Origin: Candidatus Melainabacteria bacterium
GTDB taxonomy: Bacteria > Cyanobacteriota > Vampirovibrionia > Obscuribacterales > Obscuribacteraceae
Assembly (NCBI GenBank): GCA_003242885.1
Contig: QKMZ01000007.1
Location: 91,146 to 155,145 of the forward strand
Direction of reading: 5' to 3'
Length of the DNA: 64,000 bases
Part shown: in pieces, positions 59,678-64,000 of the stretch
How positions within the stretch are numbered: position 1 is the first letter of the stretch
How the letters are laid out: each line of letters starts with the position of its first letter
The notes under the pieces: model-generated
Database searches by the model: none
What the model was told of the DNA's origin: nothing
What the model saw: the letters and a program-made list of their open reading frames with translations, nothing else
Position numbers and translations under genes: made by a program

Positions 59678-60961
59678 ATGGACTTTTCCATTTACGTACA
59701 TCGTCTTTTCGGCAGTGAATCAGCCATTCTTTGGAAAGTGGCGATGCCGCCTGTCCTCTATGGTTTGCACGGTTGGATTGCCACGAGAATGGCAGTGGCA
59801 GCGCTTTTCCACCCATACGAAACCTGGTACTGGCCAGGCACGAAGATTGCGATGCCTCTGACGCCGGGTATTTTTCCGAAGCGCAAGAATAAGCTCGCTG
59901 AATCGGTAGCCAAGACCGTTACGGAGACACTGCTTACACCTGACGATATCTCCATCAAAGTAGAAAGTCTTGTTACGCAAGAGAATCTCTACCTGGCATC
60001 GGATGCGTTCGTAGACGCTGTGCTCAAAGAGTTTCGCGATACAACGAAATTGCACAGACTCGCTTCGGAGCTTGCCGAGCTCAGCCCCGCTATGCTTCAG
60101 CACTTGGTCGATTCTGCAATCGAAGGGCTGGAGAAAGGACGCGATCGCAATGTGCAGGTGATTGTCGAAAAGATTTTCGACCACATGATCCTGCCCATGC
60201 GCATCTCGCTCGAGCAAGCAACAGAGATATCTTCCAGAATCATGGAAGCATTCATCACGCCTGAGAAAGTTCGCAGCCACCTGATTACTTTGCTTTCGCC
60301 TCAAAACATCAATGCTTTGGACGAGTCTATACAAGCGCACGCCGGTGGTCCTTACAAATTGCTGGCGCGAATCATCGGCGTCAAGCGTGTTTGCTACGAA
60401 TGGCGCAACTTCATGGAGAAGGAGCCAGAGGAGAGTATTCGCGTCATCGGTGATTTGATCAAACGCTTCGGTATTCGCGATCAGATGGCAATTCAGATTG
60501 CTAATTTCGACCTGCGCTCCATGCCTCTGCAAAACATTGCCAAGCTAAAAGCAAATGTCGTCAGCTTTGTCGAGAATTTCCTTCTGCACAATCGTGACTC
60601 GATCATGGAAGCTGTCAAGGTGGGTGAGGGTGCAGCCATGAGTACCGTGCGCTCTGCGATCATCCGTTTCAACCCTGAGTCCATTCCTGAAAAATGGCTG
60701 GAGCGCACCAAACACAACGTTTCTACATTTGCCTACTCATATCTGCACAGCGAGTTGCGCGTGCTTCTGGGACGTTTGATTCCGCAGCTGGGCATAAAAG
60801 ATTTGATAACAACCAAGATCTCGCAATTCTCATCGGAAAAAATGGAGGAACTGGTCAAGAGCATTTGTGCAAAAGAATTGCAGGCCCTCGAATATTTCGG
60901 CGGTGCAATCGGTGTTGTTTTAGGATTCGTTCAAATTCTCATCAATGCAATAGCTCCATAA
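59678..60961 (+). CDS. DUF445-family membrane protein
   Basis: A 427-residue protein with the DUF445 signature at the N-terminus: GLHGWIATRMAVAALFHPYE followed by PLTPGIFPKRKNKLAESVAKTVTETLLTPD. The middle is helical, with repeated amphipathic segments, and the C-terminus has another membrane helix (FGGAIGVVLGFVQILINAI). DUF445 proteins are found in Firmicutes, cyanobacteria and others; their role is unknown, although a membrane-associated structural function is suspected. The ATG start at 59678 is clear. The kinase gene starts 25 bp after its stop. Confidence 0.82.
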   Translation: MDFSIYVHRLFGSESAILWKVAMPPVLYGLHGWIATRMAVAALFHPYETWYWPGTKIAMPLTPGIFPKRKNKLAESVAKTVTETLLTPDDISIKVESLVTQENLYLASDAFVDAVLKEFRDTTKLHRLASELAELSPAMLQHLVDSAIEGLEKGRDRNVQVIVEKIFDHMILPMRISLEQATEISSRIMEAFITPEKVRSHLITLLSPQNINALDESIQAHAGGPYKLLARIIGVKRVCYEWRNFMEKEPEESIRVIGDLIKRFGIRDQMAIQIANFDLRSMPLQNIAKLKANVVSFVENFLLHNRDSIMEAVKVGEGAAMSTVRSAIIRFNPESIPEKWLERTKHNVSTFAYSYLHSELRVLLGRLIPQLGIKDLITTKISQFSSEKMEELVKSICAKELQALEYFGGAIGVVLGFVQILINAIAP

Positions 60962-60986
60962 TCGGATTCAGGTAATCGGTTGGACG

Positions 60987-62588
60987 GTGCCACCATATAT
61001 GATGCGAGGCAGAAGGCGCGGATATGTAAGAGCTTTAGAGGCGAAAGCCGGCTCGCGCGCGCCCGTTCATCCAGGGCGATTTCAAATCAAAATACCTTCT
61101 AACTTTCGCGACATGCTCGTTGGGCAGTGGCTGAACGGCATCGGGCAATACTATGTTATGCGAACGCTCGGCACAGGCGGCATGAGCGTTGTCTATGCTG
61201 CCAAACATTTGCAGAGCAACAAAATCTATGCAGTAAAGACTCTGCGTATGCAGGCAGCAAGCGACGAGTTGACGGTAAAGCGTTTTCAAAGAGAAGCAGA
61301 AACGCTTACTTATTTAAATCATCCAAATATTGTCCGCATTCATGACTACGGCAAAACGAGCAAGAAACAGCCGTTTTTCATCATGGACTTTCTCACGGGC
61401 GACAGCCTCAATGACGTGCTCAAGAAAGAGAAACTCATCAGTTATGAGCGCGTCCAGACAATATTCATGCAAGTTTTGGCTGCCGTGGCTCACGCGCATA
61501 AACAGGGTCTCGTCCATCGAGACTTAAAGCCTGGCAATATCATGTTGCTCAAAACCGCCCAGCAAAGCGACTTTGTGAAAGTCGTAGATTTTGGTATCGC
61601 CAAGTTTGAAGAAGAAGCTCAAAAGTTGACGCGTATGGGCGAGGTTTGGGGAAGCCCGATTTACATGAGTCCTGAGCAATGCATGGGCGGTCAATTAGAT
61701 CAGCGCGCGGACATTTATTCGCTGGGAATTGTGATGTATGAAGCATTGACCGGCGAAGTGCCATTTTTTGGAAAGAACTATGTAGAAACGATGTCCAAGC
61801 AGATTGGCGAGCCTGCCCGTCCACCGTCTCAGATGAACCCCAACGTCAAGATTCCGGAAAAGTTGGAACGAGTGATCATGCGTGCGCTTGAAAAAGAGCC
61901 AAACAAGCGTTACCAGCGTGTAGAGGAGATGCTCGATGATTTGCACAAATCAGTCGAGGCGCCAAAGAAGAAGCCCTCTGTGCCCGTTCCTGCTCCCCGC
62001 CCGCCCACTGCTAAACCAGCGGCTTCGCCGCCGCCTGTTGTCGATAAAGAGCCAACAAAAGATAAGCGACCTTCCAAAAAGGATCTTGCCACTACTTTGC
62101 CGGATATCCCGGACAAGCTGCCGCCCGCGGGGGCTCAGACATCAGGCGAATGGCAAAGCTTTGACCCGCAGCAAGGACGTGGGGAGCTGCGGTCGCAGCA
62201 GATGCGCCGCTCGCAAGAAAATATGCAGCCCGCTCAGCGTCGTGATTCAGTGGAAATCAGCCGCGATTACACGCGAGACGCGATGCGTACTTCGCACACC
62301 CGCGCCCGCGCTTACGGCACAGGAGATCCGCGGCAGAGCGGCTCCAGGTACTCGAGAATCAGGTACGAAGAAAAACCTACTTTTACCGGCCTTGTGATTA
62401 AGGCCTTGCTGATCGCGCTTTTTCTAGGACTCTCGCTCGGCGTAGTAACGATGGGTGTTTTCTTCTATTCCGCTGTAAAAGGTGCCCATCCTAACTTGCC
62501 GGTCATCAAAGTTGACGAGAGCGAACAAATTAAGCTCGACGACAAACAGGGCGGAGAAAAAGGCGCCCCTGGTTCCAAAAATCAGTAA
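60987..62588 (+). CDS. Ser/Thr protein kinase with proline-rich linker and C-terminal membrane helix
   Basis: A 533-residue Hanks-type kinase. It has no N-terminal zinc motif, unlike the pair near 20-23 kb. The kinase domain (near 55-315) carries GTGGMSVVYAAK, AVKTLR, HRDLKPGNI, DFGIAK and SPEQC. A Pro/Lys/Gln-rich linker (320-465) leads to a membrane helix (near 473-497) and a short outer tail. The start is uncertain: GTG 60987 or ATG 60999/61002. A CACC-N6-GATG copy overlaps the start region. It lies 25 bp after DUF445 and could be co-transcribed. Confidence 0.9.
   Translation: MPPYMMRGRRRGYVRALEAKAGSRAPVHPGRFQIKIPSNFRDMLVGQWLNGIGQYYVMRTLGTGGMSVVYAAKHLQSNKIYAVKTLRMQAASDELTVKRFQREAETLTYLNHPNIVRIHDYGKTSKKQPFFIMDFLTGDSLNDVLKKEKLISYERVQTIFMQVLAAVAHAHKQGLVHRDLKPGNIMLLKTAQQSDFVKVVDFGIAKFEEEAQKLTRMGEVWGSPIYMSPEQCMGGQLDQRADIYSLGIVMYEALTGEVPFFGKNYVETMSKQIGEPARPPSQMNPNVKIPEKLERVIMRALEKEPNKRYQRVEEMLDDLHKSVEAPKKKPSVPVPAPRPPTAKPAASPPPVVDKEPTKDKRPSKKDLATTLPDIPDKLPPAGAQTSGEWQSFDPQQGRGELRSQQMRRSQENMQPAQRRDSVEISRDYTRDAMRTSHTRARAYGTGDPRQSGSRYSRIRYEEKPTFTGLVIKALLIALFLGLSLGVVTMGVFFYSAVKGAHPNLPVIKVDESEQIKLDDKQGGEKGAPGSKNQ
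60991..61004. repeat. Copy of dispersed CACC-N6-GGTG dyad (one mismatch)
   Basis: CACCATATATGATG overlaps the translation start region of the kinase. It is one of the copies placed at gene ends. Confidence 0.28.
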
Positions 62589-62750
62589 ACACTATAAGCC
62601 GCAGCTTGTCGCGTTTTATCTAAACTTTACGGATGGCAAGGTGGCGTGGCAGGGTTGTCTGATTCCGGCTATCATTCTTAACTGATGGATCGTTTGGACA
62701 AAGAACCACGCGCGCGCGGCAGCGGCGCGCCTATTAAGCACTGAGGAAAC
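62589..62750. other. 162-bp gap upstream of uvrA
   Basis: It contains a GC-rich self-complementary stretch near 62709-62731 (alternating CG with GGCAGC in the centre) just before the uvrA Shine-Dalgarno. It could form a leader hairpin. I find no recognisable LexA box of the GAAC-N4-GTTC type. Confidence 0.35.
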
Positions 62751-64000
62751 ATGGCTACCCAAGGAAAACTCTTGAAAAAAGGCAGCGCTTCAACCAAGTC
62801 GACAGGCAAGACTACCAGCAAAACAACAGGCAAAACCGCAGGCAAAGAAGCCGGAAATATCAGCACTAAGACAGCCAAAACCGCCGCCATCACGATCAAG
62901 ACGGTCGGGGTAAAGAAGGATACTAAAGGCAAAAATGGCGCCCAAGGCAGTGCTGACGCAGCCAACGGCAGAAATTCGACCGAAAAGAGCGTGAAAGTTA
63001 AAAACCTAACTTGCAGTATATACACAGAAAACGCTACATTCACTGTCGACCAATCGAAAGAATTCAGCCCTTTTGGTGAAACACGCAGAGTCGATATGAG
63101 CGACAAAATTACCGTTCGTGGTGCCAGACAGCACAACCTCAAGAATATTGGCATCGATATACCGAAGAACAAGCTCGTCGTAGTCACCGGCGTCAGCGGC
63201 TCCGGAAAGTCTTCATTGGCATTCGATACGATTTTTGCTGAAGGGCAAAGACGTTATGTCGAGTCATTGTCGGCATATGCGCGCCAATTCCTCGGTCAGT
63301 TGGACAAACCTGATGTCGATGCTATCGAAGGATTATCACCGGCAATTTCTATTGACCAGAAATCGACCAGCCACAACCCGCGCTCGACGGTCGGCACGGT
63401 CACCGAAATTTATGACTACATGCGTCTTCTCTATGCGCGCACAGGGATTCCGCATTGTCCGGAATGCGACAGCTTGATCAATCCGCAAACGATCGACCAG
63501 ATCGTTGATCAAGTTTTGGCACTCCCAGAAGGCACCAAGATTCAAATACTTGCCCCCATTGTCAGCGGACGAAAGGGTGAGTATCAGTCGCTTTTCGATG
63601 ACTTGCGCAAAGAAGGTTTTGTGCGTATTCGCATCGATGGCGAAACCCTTCAATTGGAAGACGAGATCAAGCTCGATAAAAACAAAAAGCATAATATCGA
63701 GCTGGTCATCGACCGTTTGGTTGTTCGCTCGACTATACAGTCGAGGCTGGCTGATTCGTTGGCTCTTGCCCTTAAGTGGGGAAAATCTATTGCGCTTGTC
63801 GATATGGGTGAGAAGCAATTGTTGTTTTCGGAAAAACTGGCTTGTGCTAATTGCAATGTCAGCTTCCAGGAAATTTCTCCGCGTATCTTTTCTTTCAACA
63901 GCCCCTATGGAGCTTGCCCTGACTGCCATGGACTCGGTTCTACCTTTGAGGTAAACCCGCGTCTGGTGGTTCCGGATCCCAAAAAGTCTTTGAGTGAAGG
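62751..64000 (+). CDS. uvrA: UvrA excinuclease ATPase with N-terminal Lys-rich extension, partial
   Basis: UvrA scans DNA for bulky damage in nucleotide excision repair. The frame is open from ATG 62751 to the right edge without a stop (416 codons). From ATG 63096 the protein is canonical: MSDKITVRGARQHNLKNI, Walker A TGVSGSGKSSLA, FAEGQRRYVESLSAYARQFL and the CPEC zinc cysteines. The preceding 115 residues are Lys/Ala/Thr/Gly-rich (KTTGKTAGKEAG repeats) and histone H1-like. The outer ATG has GAGGA 4-5 nt upstream; the inner one has only a weak CAGAG. The longer form is therefore likely, or two isoforms may exist. Confidence 0.9.
   Translation, partial: MATQGKLLKKGSASTKSTGKTTSKTTGKTAGKEAGNISTKTAKTAAITIKTVGVKKDTKGKNGAQGSADAANGRNSTEKSVKVKNLTCSIYTENATFTVDQSKEFSPFGETRRVDMSDKITVRGARQHNLKNIGIDIPKNKLVVVTGVSGSGKSSLAFDTIFAEGQRRYVESLSAYARQFLGQLDKPDVDAIEGLSPAISIDQKSTSHNPRSTVGTVTEIYDYMRLLYARTGIPHCPECDSLINPQTIDQIVDQVLALPEGTKIQILAPIVSGRKGEYQSLFDDLRKEGFVRIRIDGETLQLEDEIKLDKNKKHNIELVIDRLVVRSTIQSRLADSLALALKWGKSIALVDMGEKQLLFSEKLACANCNVSFQEISPRIFSFNSPYGACPDCHGLGSTFEVNPRLVVPDPKKSLSE

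Noticed and set aside
62709..62731. GC-rich palindromic stretch before uvrA as a LexA site
   Set aside because: It does not match the GAAC-N4-GTTC or CTG-N10-CAG forms of SOS boxes.
1..64000. CRISPR array, tRNA/rRNA genes, transposases or prophage genes
   Set aside because: No spaced direct repeats, tRNA-like GTTC-RA-NC arms in a cloverleaf context, or mobile-element proteins were seen by eye.

Overview
The window reads as chromosomal DNA from an uncultivated Gram-negative-type bacterium. The gene content best fits a non-photosynthetic relative of cyanobacteria (Melainabacteria/Vampirovibrionia, Obscuribacter-like). That placement is an inference from gene content: many secreted TPR proteins, Ser/Thr kinases with CxxC...CPxD zinc ribbons, PiT transport with a DUF47 partner, a membrane pyrophosphatase, a divergent Hfq/LSm, and PspA/IM30. 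A secretin, an AMIN-domain amidase and class A and B penicillin-binding proteins show an outer membrane plus a peptidoglycan wall. I see no tRNA, rRNA, CRISPR array, transposase or phage gene.

Layout. 0-7.4 kb: the start of a biotin carboxylase, a 3-hydroxyacyl-CoA dehydrogenase, three family-2 glycosyltransferases and a TPR protein. 7.6-14.6 kb: a co-directional cell-shape block (Hfq-like protein, mreB, mreC, mreD-like, PBP2), followed by a coiled-coil protein, a leucine-rich-repeat protein and a SAF-domain protein. 14.6-18.3 kb: a secretin and a TPR protein on the opposite strand. 18.4-27.7 kb: hemW, two convergent Ser/Thr kinases, a type-4 uracil-DNA glycosylase coupled to glutamate racemase, and an AMIN amidase. 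28.1-39.3 kb: a K+-independent type of proton pyrophosphatase, two acetyltransferases, a 48-codon secreted peptide gene, a class A PBP, a Gly/Arg-rich repeat protein with a ribbon-helix-helix-like tail, PiT with its DUF47 partner, and an MDR oxidoreductase. 39.6-48.5 kb: a bestrophin, a tightly packed five-gene operon (secreted protein, TPR, secreted Cys/His protein, Rieske oxygenase, PspA), and TadG/TadE-like proteins in divergent orientation. 48.6-53.1 kb: a secreted HMA protein and a purine-ring (ureide) catabolic operon allB-uraD-uraH plus a DUF6986 aldolase-like gene. 53.2-64 kb: a DUF4388/degenerate-GGDEF protein, mtnA, ftsZ, two TPR proteins, a DUF445 protein, a third kinase, and a uvrA that carries a 115-residue Lys/Ala/Thr-rich N-terminal extension and runs off the end.

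How it fits together. Much of the window builds and regulates the envelope: wall elongation (MreBCD/PBP2), precursor supply (MurI), polymerisation (class A PBP), hydrolysis (amidase), division (FtsZ), surface polysaccharide (GT2 enzymes), secretion or pili (secretin, SAF, TadE/G) and membrane stress (PspA). Phosphate metabolism is represented by PiT/DUF47 and the pyrophosphatase. The least explained parts are the five-gene TPR-Cys/His-Rieske-PspA operon, the ureide operon with its DUF6986 member, the Gly/Arg-repeat RHH protein, and several structured intergenic sequences, including a perfect 36-bp palindrome.
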